Shown here one piece after another: positions 8,540 to 16,916 of a DNA stretch of 64,000 nt (position 1 is the stretch's first letter; each line of letters begins with the position of its first letter). The position numbers and the translations under genes are program-made. The notes beneath the pieces are model-generated. The model did no database searches, had not been told where the DNA came from, and saw only the letters and a program-made list of their open reading frames with translations. The stretch covers positions 62,001 to 126,000 of the forward strand of contig NZ_JAKGCR010000007.1 in NCBI RefSeq assembly GCF_022668875.1, read 5' to 3'. The stretch is from Domibacillus sp. PGB-M46. GTDB taxonomy: Bacteria > Bacillota > Bacilli > Bacillales > Domibacillaceae.

Positions 8540-9484
8540 TCAGATAGATACACGGCAGCCGCCGTTTCGCTTTGATTGATACAGCAGTCCATCTGCTTCT
8601 TTCATTAAAGACTGAACCGGTACTCGTTTTGTATCAGTGATCCCAGCCGATAAAAACACACCATATGTACGGAGTTCTTGATTCCGCTTGCTTTCATCGA
8701 TTATTTCCTGGGCAAATAGAGATGCTTCCTCTGCTGGCCGGTGCAAAAACAGCACACCAAATTCATCACCGCCAAATCGAAAACCATAGGCATCGTCAGG
8801 GATGATCTGCTTGATAACTGAAGCAACCTCCATTAAAACATGGTCTCCCGCTTCGTGTCCAAACCGGTCATTTACTTGTTTAAACTTATCCAGATCGATC
8901 ATTAAGAGAGCATGTGTCTCTTTTTCAATCCAATCAGATGTCAGGATCCGCTTCCAGTAAACCCGGTTGTACAAGCCTGTTAATCCGTCCTGGATGAGCA
9001 GCCGCTCGGTATCAATGGCATAAGACAGGAAGGAAGCAAGCTTCTTCAGAATTTCAACTGTTTTGTTGTCGTATCGATTTAAGGATGTGTGAATGGAGCA
9101 AAGAGCACCGAATGTGCTGCCGTCCCCCAAAGAAATAGGTACACCCGCGTACGAGCCAATATTCAGCGAGTATGTAAGATTATGACGCTTTGTACGCTCG
9201 TCTTCCTTAGCATTCTTAACCAGCATCGGCTGTCCGCTTGCATAAGGGATTTGGCAATATGTATCTTGGAGCCGGACAGTTTTCCCGGCTTGAACCAAAA
9301 TATCACTTTTAGAAAGGGTCTGTAATACCTTCAGACGATCCCTTTCAACCAAGCTGATATAAAACGTTTCATCGCCGATTAAATCGTTGGCTACCGACAA
9401 AATATCCGCAAAGACGCGGGAAAACCCTGCTGTTTCCAGCCAGTCTGTTTCCACTTCCTCACCTTCTTTCATCCACGCTATCAT
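8540..9484 (-). CDS. Cytosolic GAF-GGDEF diguanylate cyclase
   Basis: Predicted c-di-GMP synthase of 314 residues. An N-terminal GAF sensory domain (about 20-155, with YAGVPISLGDGSTFGALC) is followed by a GGDEF domain (about 160-314) with DGLTGLYNR and an intact RFGGDEFG active site. The RxxD inhibitory site expected five residues before GGDEF is absent (sequence PDDAYGFR), so product inhibition may be weak. There is no membrane segment, so the GAF domain should sense an intracellular ligand. The start is uncertain: the ATG at 9484, or a GTG at 9454 that has AAGGTGAGG just upstream. Confidence 0.85.
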   Translation of the reverse strand: MIAWMKEGEEVETDWLETAGFSRVFADILSVANDLIGDETFYISLVERDRLKVLQTLSKSDILVQAGKTVRLQDTYCQIPYASGQPMLVKNAKEDERTKRHNLTYSLNIGSYAGVPISLGDGSTFGALCSIHTSLNRYDNKTVEILKKLASFLSYAIDTERLLIQDGLTGLYNRVYWKRILTSDWIEKETHALLMIDLDKFKQVNDRFGHEAGDHVLMEVASVIKQIIPDDAYGFRFGGDEFGVLFLHRPAEEASLFAQEIIDESKRNQELRTYGVFLSAGITDTKRVPVQSLMKEADGLLYQSKRNGGCRVSI

Positions 9485-9506
9485 TCATTTCAGTATAACG
9501 GTGAAA

Positions 9507-9544
9507 CAGCAAAAAGTCAGCTCTGCGCGGCTGACTTTTTGCTG
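9507..9544 (-). terminator. Strong terminator of the pxp/kip cluster
   Basis: A perfect 15-bp stem (9507-9521 with 9530-9544) with an 8-base loop. It lies directly after the ycsG stop, between it and the GGDEF gene. Confidence 0.8.
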
Positions 9545-9548
9545 TATT

Positions 9549-10763
9549 TTATTCGAATAAGGTTGGGAGCTGGTTGATTAATGTGTAGCCGCCCATAAAA
9601 GCCATAAGCACAACGACAATTACTCCTGCGGCTGTCATCCAAATCGGGTGACGGTATTCACCAACAATCGATTTTTTATAAGCTGCAATGAGCATAACCG
9701 TAAGTGCCACCGGCAGAATAAGACCATTTAATGCCCCGGCTAAAATAAGCATTTTCACCGGTTTACCAATGGTTATGAAAATAATAGTGGAAAGCAAAAT
9801 AAATGCGACAATGATTGACTTATCATACTTTGCAATCGTTGGGTGGAACGTGCGGATAAACGAAACAGATGTGTAAGCTGCGCCGACAACAGATGTAATG
9901 GCAGCTGCCCACATTACCACACCAAACAGGCGGTATCCGATGTCACCCGCAGCCAGCTGGAACACAGACGCCGGCGGGTTTTCCGGATTAATCGGCAAGC
10001 CCTGCGCCACAACACCGAGTGCAGCAAGGAAAAGAAAAATACGCATGATTGAAGCGATCCCGATAGCAGATACTGAGCTCTTCGTCACCTGCGGAACTGC
10101 ACCGACTCCTTTTATTCCTGCATCTAAAAGACGATGTCCTCCAGCAAATGTAATATAGCCTCCCACTGTACCGCCAACAAGGGTGACGATCGCAAGCAGG
10201 TCAATTGTATCCGGGGCAAACGTTCTGATTACTGCTTCCCCGACCGGAGGGCTTGCCTTAAAAACAACAAACAGGGTAAGGCCAATCATGACAAACCCCA
10301 TTATCTGTGTAAACTTATCCATTAATAGACCGGCTTCTTTCACAAGAAAGATGGCGACGGCAATGACAGCACTGATAATAGCACCCATCACAGGGTCTAT
10401 ACCGAAAATAACATTGGCACCAAGACCGGCACCGCCAATATTACCGATATTAAAAGCAATGCCGCCCAAAACAATCAGCACAGCAAGCACGTAGCCCAGA
10501 CCCGGGAAAACGAGGTTTGCAATATCCTGCGCCCGCTTTTCTGCCACAACAAGAATTCTCCAGATATTCGTCTGAGCGCCAATATCCAGCAAGATTGAAA
10601 CTAAAATGACAAAACCGAAGCTGGCGGCGAGCTGCTCAGTAAAAACCGTTGTCTGCGTTAAAAAGCCAGGTCCAATGGCGGAAGTTGCCATCAAAAAGGC
10701 AGCGCCTAATAATATACTCCAATTTGATTTTTCCTGCTGCTGAAGCTGTTTTTGTTTTGACAT
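9549..10763 (-). CDS. ycsG: NRAMP-like permease (YcsG type)
   Basis: A 404-residue membrane protein with about 11 transmembrane helices, of the NRAMP-related family to which B. subtilis YcsG belongs. The metal-binding signature of true NRAMP transporters is not present: helix 1 reads SAIGPGFLTQ instead of the DPGN motif, and the helix-6 region reads GGYITFAGGH instead of MPHN. It is therefore unlikely to carry manganese in the classical way. Position as the last gene of a 5-oxoprolinase cluster suggests an organic substrate such as 5-oxoproline or a related compound, which is inference. The ATG at 10763 has a GGGAGGAA site and follows the pxpA stop by 2 bases. Confidence 0.8.
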   Translation of the reverse strand: MSKQKQLQQQEKSNWSILLGAAFLMATSAIGPGFLTQTTVFTEQLAASFGFVILVSILLDIGAQTNIWRILVVAEKRAQDIANLVFPGLGYVLAVLIVLGGIAFNIGNIGGAGLGANVIFGIDPVMGAIISAVIAVAIFLVKEAGLLMDKFTQIMGFVMIGLTLFVVFKASPPVGEAVIRTFAPDTIDLLAIVTLVGGTVGGYITFAGGHRLLDAGIKGVGAVPQVTKSSVSAIGIASIMRIFLFLAALGVVAQGLPINPENPPASVFQLAAGDIGYRLFGVVMWAAAITSVVGAAYTSVSFIRTFHPTIAKYDKSIIVAFILLSTIIFITIGKPVKMLILAGALNGLILPVALTVMLIAAYKKSIVGEYRHPIWMTAAGVIVVVLMAFMGGYTLINQLPTLFE

Positions 10764-10765
10764 AT

Positions 10766-11530
10766 TTATTCCTCCCTGGAAATTGAACGCACTTTAATGC
10801 CTTCTTCCTGCAGCTTTGTCCGGATCAGCCGGGCAAAAGAAAGCGCGTGAGGTCCGTCGCCATGTATACAGACCGTGTCCGCTTGAATATCGACCTCTGT
10901 TCCGTCTGTGGCCTGTACTTTCTTTTCTTTTGCCATACGGATTACCTGAGATACCGCATCTTCCGAGTCCTCAATTAATGCATAGGGCAAACGCCGCGGT
11001 GTCAGCATCCCTTCCCGGGTATAAGTACGGTCCGCAAAAACTTCACTGGCTGTTTTCAGCCCTGCTTTTTGGCCGGCTTCAACCAGTTTGCTTCCCGCAA
11101 GGCCGTATAGAATAAAAGATTTATCCACATCTTTAACGGCTGCCGCAATAGCAGATGCCATCTCTTCATTTGAAGCTGCCATATTATAAAGTGCACCATG
11201 CGGCTTCACATGATGCAGGGCGGCTCCTTCTATTTGCACGAACGCCTGAAGAGCCCCGATTTGATACACAACAAGCGAGTATACTTCTTCTGGCGAAAGT
11301 GCCATGTTCCGGCGTCCAAAGCCGGCTAAATCTTGAAAGCCTGGATGGGCGCCCATTTTGACGCCCTGCTCCATCGCTAAATGAACCGTTTTTTTCATCA
11401 CATCCGGATCGCCTGCATGAAATCCACAGGCAATATTCGCTGATGTAATGTATGGCATGATGTCCTGGTCATGGCCGATAGAGTATGCGCCAAAGCTTTC
11501 TCCCATATCACAGTTAATATCTATTTTCAT
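10766..11530 (-). CDS. pxpA: 5-oxoprolinase subunit A (LamB/YcsF family)
   Basis: Subunit of the bacterial ATP-dependent 5-oxoprolinase PxpABC, which reopens 5-oxo-L-proline to glutamate. It is a 254-residue LamB/YcsF-family protein. The signature start [13 protein letters not shown], the [12 protein letters not shown] motif (about residue 35) and VKPHGALYN (about 115) are all present. The ATG at 11530 is chosen over an upstream ATG (11545) because GGAGGGGCGG precedes it. It is separated from its partner subunits PxpB and PxpC by four genes of the same strand, as in the wider Bacillus kip region. Confidence 0.92.
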   Translation of the reverse strand: MKIDINCDMGESFGAYSIGHDQDIMPYITSANIACGFHAGDPDVMKKTVHLAMEQGVKMGAHPGFQDLAGFGRRNMALSPEEVYSLVVYQIGALQAFVQIEGAALHHVKPHGALYNMAASNEEMASAIAAAVKDVDKSFILYGLAGSKLVEAGQKAGLKTASEVFADRTYTREGMLTPRRLPYALIEDSEDAVSQVIRMAKEKKVQATDGTEVDIQADTVCIHGDGPHALSFARLIRTKLQEEGIKVRSISREE

Positions 11531-11548
11531 AAACCGCCCCTCCAAAAA

Positions 11549-12301
11549 TCAGCGATCTACGGCACCGAGTTCAGCGGAGATCTGCCGTGATGCTTCTGTT
11601 AGCTTTTCAACCATTTTTTTTGCATGTGCTTCGTCCTGAAAGCGGACCTCGGGGCCTACAAGGCTGATCCCGGCTACTACGTCTCCTTTATAATTAAAAA
11701 TAGGAGCAGCAATAGCAGAAGAATGATCCTCTAATTCAGAATGGCTGATCGACCAGCCATCCTTCCGTGCTTTCTCAATCAGCTGCCGCAGTTCCTCTTT
11801 GTTTTCCGGTGTTCCTTTTGCGTATCGTACAATCTGGAATGATTCAATCAACCGCTCTTGTTCGGCGTGCTCCATAAAAGACAGCAGCACACGCGGGCAT
11901 GCCCCTCCATACAGCGGGGCACGGCGGCCAATTTGTGTGTAAACACGGACACGTTCCTGCGTATCAACCTTCTCAATGTAAACCGCTTCATCTCCATCCC
12001 GGATCACAAGATTCACAGCTTCCCCTGTTTCTTTCCGGAGTTTTTGCATGTAGGGCAATGCAATGGAGCGGATATCCAGCCGTTCAGCGACAAGATTGCC
12101 GAGCGCCAGAAAAATCAATCCTAAACGGTAGGCACCATCCTGGTCTTTCTCCAGAAATCCGAGTTCAAGCAACGATTCTGCCATTCGGTAAACAGATGTT
12201 TTCGGCAGCCCCGTTTTTTCTATCATTTGCAGCAGCGTTAATTTTTCTTCTGTAAAAAACAATTGAATGATTTCCATTGATTTAAGGACAGTTTTATTCA
12301 C
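11549..12301 (-). CDS. kipR: IclR-family regulator KipR
   Basis: Transcription factor of the IclR family, about 250 residues. The N-terminal winged HTH (about 1-65, with LLQMIEKTGLPKTSVYRMAESL) is followed by an effector domain (about 80-245). The GTG at 12301 is preferred because GGGAGAAGGAAG lies just before it; the upstream in-frame ATG has no such site. In B. subtilis KipR represses the ycsFGI-kip operon. A 97-base gap separates it from ycsI and contains a 9-bp inverted repeat at 12325-12350, so kipR-pxpA-ycsG could have their own self-regulated promoter. Confidence 0.88.
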   Translation of the reverse strand: MNKTVLKSMEIIQLFFTEEKLTLLQMIEKTGLPKTSVYRMAESLLELGFLEKDQDGAYRLGLIFLALGNLVAERLDIRSIALPYMQKLRKETGEAVNLVIRDGDEAVYIEKVDTQERVRVYTQIGRRAPLYGGACPRVLLSFMEHAEQERLIESFQIVRYAKGTPENKEELRQLIEKARKDGWSISHSELEDHSSAIAAPIFNYKGDVVAGISLVGPEVRFQDEAHAKKMVEKLTEASRQISAELGAVDR

Positions 12302-12324
12302 TTTTCTTCCTTCTCCCTGTTCCG

Positions 12325-12350
12325 ATAAATGGAATAGTCCCTCCATTTAT
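12325..12350 (-). promoter_or_regulatory. Inverted repeat, possible KipR operator
   Basis: ATAAATGGA and TCCATTTAT, perfect 9-bp arms with an 8-base spacer, lie just upstream of the kipR start. A minus-strand TATAAT is at 12362-12367. An operator just downstream of a promoter would suit self-repression. No good -35 was found. Confidence 0.4.
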
Positions 12351-12398
12351 GGTTTTGCTCCATTATATATGAAACAGTGGACAGAGGCGCAGCCAAAT

Positions 12399-13178
12399 TT
12401 ATAAAACGGAGTACTGGCTGTCTTTCTGATCAGTAATAAACATATGTCCAGGCGCATGGGTAATCATTAATGCGGGCTTGCTTGACATGGCAATAGATTG
12501 CGGGGTTGCACCGCATGCCCAGAAAACAGGCGACTCACCTTCTTTTACGGTTACAGTATCGCCAAAATCCGGCTTGTCTAGCTGGGCAATACCTATTTGC
12601 TCCGGCAGGCCGATATGTACAGGTGAGCCATGCACCGCGGGAAAGCGGGACGTTACTTCAACTGCGCGTATCACATCTTTTGATCCAAACGGCCGCATGC
12701 TGACCACGAGGTTCCCATGAAACACACCAGCCGGTTCACATGGCTGATTTGTAATATACATCGGCACATTCCGCTGTTCATCAATGTGGCGGATCGAAAG
12801 GCCGTTTTCGATCAGGGCATGCTCAAATGTAAAGCTGCAGCCGATTAAAAAGGAAACAAAATCGTCCTGCCAGCAGGATTCTATGCTCGTTACTTCTTCA
12901 ACAAGCTCTCCATGCCGGTAAATCCGGTACTTTGGTGTGTCATAACGTAAGTCAGCCGTTGGTGCCGTCAATCTCGGAACCGGCGAACCGACATCCGTTA
13001 CTTCGAGGAGCGGGCACGCTTTTGGATTCCGCTGGCAAAACAGCAAAAAGTCATATGCCTGTTCTTTCGGCAAAATTACAAGATTGGCTTGTGTATATCC
13101 AGGGGCCAAACCCGCTGTCGGCTTCGTCCATTTGCTTTCCCGAATCTCCTTGCGAATCCGTTCCAATGATGTTTCCAT
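12399..13178 (-). CDS. ycsI: DUF1445 / D-glutamate-cyclase-family protein YcsI
   Basis: A 259-residue protein of the DUF1445 family, annotated as putative hydro-lyase and grouped with D-glutamate cyclases, which form 5-oxo-D-proline from D-glutamate. Conserved features include [18 protein letters not shown] near the N-terminus, [10 protein letters not shown] in the middle and FWACGATPQ near the C-terminus. The ATG follows an AGGGGGTG site. Its place among 5-oxoprolinase genes makes a role in producing or handling 5-oxoproline plausible, but the reaction has not been shown by this sequence. Confidence 0.85.
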   Translation of the reverse strand: METSLERIRKEIRESKWTKPTAGLAPGYTQANLVILPKEQAYDFLLFCQRNPKACPLLEVTDVGSPVPRLTAPTADLRYDTPKYRIYRHGELVEEVTSIESCWQDDFVSFLIGCSFTFEHALIENGLSIRHIDEQRNVPMYITNQPCEPAGVFHGNLVVSMRPFGSKDVIRAVEVTSRFPAVHGSPVHIGLPEQIGIAQLDKPDFGDTVTVKEGESPVFWACGATPQSIAMSSKPALMITHAPGHMFITDQKDSQYSVL

Positions 13179-13180
13179 TT

Positions 13181-14545
13181 TTACACCCCCTTTTGCTTCT
13201 CTGGAAAAAGCTGAACCTCTTCTAAAAAACGTGTTGTGAACGTTCCTTTTTGGAACTGTTCCTGATCAAGAAGCCTTAAATGAAAGGGAATTGTCGTTTC
13301 AATTCCTGTGATGACCATTTCATTTAATGACCGTTTCATTTTTTGCAGCGCTTCGTCCCTTGTTTCTCCCCACACAATCACTTTTGCAGCCATTGAATCA
13401 TAAAAAGGAGGGATAGCATACCCGGTATAAACGGCACTGTCCACCCTTACCCCAAAACCGCCTGGCGGAAGATATTCCGCTACGCGTCCCGGAGACGGCC
13501 GAAAGTCATGTTCGGGGCTTTCCGCATTGATCCGGCATTCAATAGCCCAGCCCGTTATCCGGATATCTTCTTGTTTATACGAAAGCGGCAGGCCGGCTGC
13601 AATCTTTATTTGTTCTTTAATAATATCTATTGTAGTCACAAGTTCCGTTACAGGATGTTCGACCTGAATGCGGGTGTTCATTTCCATAAAATAAAACTGG
13701 CCATGCTTATCAAGCAAAAATTCAATGGTTCCCGCACTGTGATATTGAACCGCTTGAGCTGCTTTTACTGCTGCTTCACCCATTTGGCGGCGAAGCTGTT
13801 CACTTAGCGCTGGCGAGGGTGCTTCTTCTACCAGCTTTTGATGCCTTCTTTGAATGGAACAGTCCCGTTCGCCCAGGTGAATCACCTGTCCGAAGCGGTC
13901 TGCCAGCACTTGAATTTCAATATGGCGCGGTTCCTCGATATATTTTTCAAGGTAAACAGCAGCATTGCCAAAGGCTTTTTCCGCTTCAGACTGCGCCTGA
14001 TGAATCGCCTGCTGCAGGTCCTGCTCTGTTTCCGCCAGGCGCATCCCTTTTCCGCCGCCTCCCGCTGTTGCTTTGACAATAACCGGATAGCCAATTTCTT
14101 TTGCCACTTTCAAGGCTTCATCCTGACTTTGGATGATGCCTTCTGTTCCTGGCACCGTTGGCACTCCTGCTTCTTTCATCGTTGAGCGCGCCACCGCTTT
14201 TTCGCCCATTTTGCGAATTGCTTCCGGCTCGGGTCCAATGAACACGACATTGCATGCACGGCACATTTCCGCAAAATCTGCATTTTCGGCCAAAAACCCG
14301 TACCCTGGATGAATCGCATCCGCCTGCGTTACCGCAGCAGCACTCATGATATTATGCATATTCAAGTAACTATCTTTAGCGGGCGTTTTCCCGATACAAA
14401 GTGCTTCGTCCGCAAGCTTTACATGCAGTGATTCGCGATCCGCTTCAGAAAAAATGGCAACCGTCTGGATGCCCATCTCTTTGCAGGCGCGAATAATACG
14501 TACCGCAATTTCTCCTCTGTTTGCAATCAATACTTTTTTAAACAT
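13181..14545 (-). CDS. Biotin carboxylase subunit (AccC-like, pxp-linked)
   Basis: ATP-grasp biotin carboxylase of 454 residues, the size of AccC. It carboxylates biotin on a carrier protein using ATP and bicarbonate. Seen are the N-terminal [19 protein letters not shown], the ATP-binding [11 protein letters not shown] loop, [17 protein letters not shown], the [15 protein letters not shown] segment and [16 protein letters not shown]. It is not the housekeeping acetyl-CoA carboxylase copy by context: it sits with a carrier-protein gene between pxpC and ycsI, and no accA/accD is present. The likely partner is the KipI/KipA (PxpB/PxpC) pair, whose folds match the carboxyltransferase part of urea carboxylase. 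Confidence 0.92.
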   Translation of the reverse strand: MFKKVLIANRGEIAVRIIRACKEMGIQTVAIFSEADRESLHVKLADEALCIGKTPAKDSYLNMHNIMSAAAVTQADAIHPGYGFLAENADFAEMCRACNVVFIGPEPEAIRKMGEKAVARSTMKEAGVPTVPGTEGIIQSQDEALKVAKEIGYPVIVKATAGGGGKGMRLAETEQDLQQAIHQAQSEAEKAFGNAAVYLEKYIEEPRHIEIQVLADRFGQVIHLGERDCSIQRRHQKLVEEAPSPALSEQLRRQMGEAAVKAAQAVQYHSAGTIEFLLDKHGQFYFMEMNTRIQVEHPVTELVTTIDIIKEQIKIAAGLPLSYKQEDIRITGWAIECRINAESPEHDFRPSPGRVAEYLPPGGFGVRVDSAVYTGYAIPPFYDSMAAKVIVWGETRDEALQKMKRSLNEMVITGIETTIPFHLRLLDQEQFQKGTFTTRFLEEVQLFPEKQKGV

Positions 14546-14558
14546 GTGTATGCTCCTT

Positions 14559-15020
14559 TTACGATCGCTTCTTCAGCTTAAAAAGCGGCTGCCCATACTC
14601 CACCACTTCTCCATCTCCCACCAGCAATTCAACAATTTCACCATCTACATCCGCCTGAACTTCATTAAACAGCTTCATCGCTTCTACAATGCAGACAACT
14701 TGTCCTTTCTGGACAGTGTCCCCCACTTGAACGAGCCGTTCTTCGCCTTCGTTAGCACGCGTGTAAAAGGTGCCCACCATTGGAGAAGTAATGACTTCTT
14801 CCTTCGATACAGCTTCATCCTTCGCTGCTTTATCTGTTTGTTCATTTGATAGCAGCGGATCGGATACTGATACACCGACTTCTTCCTTTTGTACCTTATC
14901 TTGGAGGATAGGCTGTTTTTCAAGCTTTATCTTCATTCCTTCATATTCAAACGTGAAGATATTGACACTCGACCGGTCAATAATATTCACCATTTCCTGA
15001 AAGTCACTCATTTTAATCAT
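14559..15020 (-). CDS. Biotin carboxyl carrier protein (AccB-like, pxp-linked)
   Basis: A 153-residue biotin carrier. The C-terminal biotinyl domain carries the biotinylation motif EAMKL (Lys116), preceded by [11 protein letters not shown] flexible acidic linker (about 40-75) precedes it. The N-terminal part resembles AccB. The ATG at 15020 has GGAGACAG before it. It lies 13 bases before the biotin carboxylase start and 19 after the pxpC stop, so the three are co-transcribed. It should carry carboxybiotin between the carboxylase and an acceptor site. Confidence 0.92.
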   Translation of the reverse strand: MIKMSDFQEMVNIIDRSSVNIFTFEYEGMKIKLEKQPILQDKVQKEEVGVSVSDPLLSNEQTDKAAKDEAVSKEEVITSPMVGTFYTRANEGEERLVQVGDTVQKGQVVCIVEAMKLFNEVQADVDGEIVELLVGDGEVVEYGQPLFKLKKRS

Positions 15021-15039
15021 GGGCTGTCTCCTTATACAT

Positions 15040-16044
15040 TCATTCAAATGACCATTTCTTTAACAAAAGAGCGGTACGAATTTGTTTGATTTCCTTTTCG
15101 CGTTCCATGTAAAGCTGTTCTGCTTCATAAAGCGAAATTTCTTGAAAGCGGACGCAGTCTCCCGGCTTCATTTGAGCGATGACCGGTAAATCGGCCGCTG
15201 CAATTTGTCCAATTCTCGGGTAGCCGCCGGTTGTCTGACGGTCTGCAAGCAGTACAATTGGGTTGCCATCACTCGGCACTTGAATCGTTCCATTGGCTAC
15301 CGCTTCAGACAATAATTCAAACGGCTGTTTTAGCCCGAGAGAAGCACCTGAAAGACGGTATCCCATCCGGTCCGACTGCGGGGTAATTTGAAATTCCTGT
15401 TCGAAAAACTGCTTTTGGGCAGATTCCGAAAACTTCTCAAATTCGGTTCCTTTTAAGACACGGACCACACTTTTATTGACATAACGTTCAAACGGCACAT
15501 ACCAGTCAACTGACGCAAATGACCTTTGTTCCAGCTTGCTTTGAAGGACCTTTTTTATTTTACGGGAAAAGCTGTTTTCCTCTCCCAGCGGAATCAAATC
15601 ACCTTCCTGGAGAGCGCGCCCTTTAAAGCCGCCAATTTCCCCGCGTATATAGGTGCTTTTGCTGTTCATCACATTTGGAATGGAAAAGCCGCCTGCCACA
15701 GCAACGTACGCGCGGCATCCCACTTTACAGCCGGTGAACGAAAGAACCGTATTCTTTTGTACAAAAATGGGTCTCCATAAAGGAACGGGATTTCCATCGA
15801 TGACCGGGTTTAAGTCTCCGCCCGTAATGGAAATCAATGTGTCTTCGTTAAACTGAAGAGATGTACCCATCATCGTTACTTCAATGGCTGCTTCTCCCTC
15901 TTCATTTCCGACTAATACGTTTGCGAGACGAAGCGAAAGCGAATCCATTGCGCCGCCAACCACAACTCCGTACTGTTGAAATCCGTATCGCCCTAAATCT
16001 TGAATCGTTGCCAAGAGTCCCGGGCGGATGATTTGTACACTCAT
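15040..16044 (-). CDS. pxpC: 5-oxoprolinase subunit C / KipA (AHS2 family)
   Basis: Subunit of 5-oxoprolinase, in the allophanate-hydrolase-subunit-2/KipA family, 334 residues. Family features: IIRPGLLATIQDLGRYG at the start, GGAMDSLSLRLANVLVGN, ITGGDLNP and the C-terminal RQTTGGYPRIGQIA. The cyclophilin-like fold of this family is shared with the carboxyltransferase domain of urea carboxylase. The ATG at 16044 overlaps the pxpB stop by 4 bases and has AGGAGAG upstream. In B. subtilis KipA counteracts the KinA inhibitor KipI; here the metabolic role is the safer reading. Confidence 0.92.
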   Translation of the reverse strand: MSVQIIRPGLLATIQDLGRYGFQQYGVVVGGAMDSLSLRLANVLVGNEEGEAAIEVTMMGTSLQFNEDTLISITGGDLNPVIDGNPVPLWRPIFVQKNTVLSFTGCKVGCRAYVAVAGGFSIPNVMNSKSTYIRGEIGGFKGRALQEGDLIPLGEENSFSRKIKKVLQSKLEQRSFASVDWYVPFERYVNKSVVRVLKGTEFEKFSESAQKQFFEQEFQITPQSDRMGYRLSGASLGLKQPFELLSEAVANGTIQVPSDGNPIVLLADRQTTGGYPRIGQIAAADLPVIAQMKPGDCVRFQEISLYEAEQLYMEREKEIKQIRTALLLKKWSFE

Positions 16045-16745
16045 TGCCATCTCTCCTGATACTGGTCATATTCTTCCTTGGTGATCGGTATGAATTTCAC
16101 GATGTCACCCGCCGACAGAACACTTGGCTGATCACGGTCCGGACGGAAAAGAGCCATCGGTGTCCGTCCGATCAACTGCCATCCGCCCGGTGTAGAAATC
16201 GGATATACGCCTGTTTGGCTGCCTGCTATTCCAACACTGCCGGCCGGGATAGACGTGCGCGGTGACGGCCGGCGCGGGGCATGTATTTTTTCAGAAAGGC
16301 CGCCCAGGTAAGGAAAGCCCGGCGCGAATCCGATCATGTAAACGGGATACTCGGCCGATGCATGCAAATGAATCACTTCGTCAACTGAAAGGTTGTTATG
16401 AGCTGCTACAAAATCAAGGTCCGGTCCAAAATCATTGCCATAGCAAACGGGAATTTCTACAATCCGCGGCTTGCTTTCTTCCTCTTCAACAAGTACCTCT
16501 AACATCCGTTCTAAGATCGCATGAACAATTTGAAAGGACGTTTTTGCTTTTTCCCCATATGCCTGTTTAACGATAAAGGGGTCATAAAAAACCGTTACAC
16601 TGGCAAAAGCAGGTGTACATTCAATAAATCCGGAGAATGATTCATGCTGAAGCTTTGATGCTAGCGCTTTCACTTTTTTATTGATAGACGGGCTGATTTC
16701 GGCTCCAAATTGAACAGTTATCGCCGACTCCCCTAATGCTTTCAT
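16041..16745 (-). CDS. pxpB: 5-oxoprolinase subunit B / KipI (AHS1 family)
   Basis: Subunit of 5-oxoprolinase, in the allophanate-hydrolase-subunit-1/KipI family, about 235 residues. It shows ALGESAITVQFG at the start, VEIPVCYGNDFGPDLD in the middle, and YMIGFAPGFPYLGGL, PAGSVGIAGSQTGVYP and TPGGWQLIGRTP near the end, all typical of the family. The start chosen is the ATG at 16745 with GGAAGAAA upstream; TTG/GTG codons up to 16793 are possible. It is the first gene of the cluster. B. subtilis KipI also inhibits the sporulation kinase KinA, which cannot be judged here. Confidence 0.9.
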   Translation of the reverse strand: MKALGESAITVQFGAEISPSINKKVKALASKLQHESFSGFIECTPAFASVTVFYDPFIVKQAYGEKAKTSFQIVHAILERMLEVLVEEEESKPRIVEIPVCYGNDFGPDLDFVAAHNNLSVDEVIHLHASAEYPVYMIGFAPGFPYLGGLSEKIHAPRRPSPRTSIPAGSVGIAGSQTGVYPISTPGGWQLIGRTPMALFRPDRDQPSVLSAGDIVKFIPITKEEYDQYQERWQ

Positions 16746-16880
16746 TTGGATTTCTTCCAGGTTATTTTTTATCGTTTGAATCAATCTCACCACCTTCGTT
16801 CCAAATATCGGAACAGTAATTCTTATTTTCGGAATATAGAATCATTATAATTATCAGAAAAATGAAATGCAAGAAAAATA

Positions 16881-16912
16881 AAAAGCGACCAGAATCTTTC
16901 CTGGTCGCTTTT
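16881..16912 (-). terminator. Terminator of beta-amylase gene
   Basis: AAAAGCGACCAG with CTGGTCGCTTTT, an A-rich left flank giving the minus-strand U-tract, and its right arm ends a few bases before the beta-amylase stop codon. Confidence 0.8.
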
Positions 16913-16916
16913 AGTA

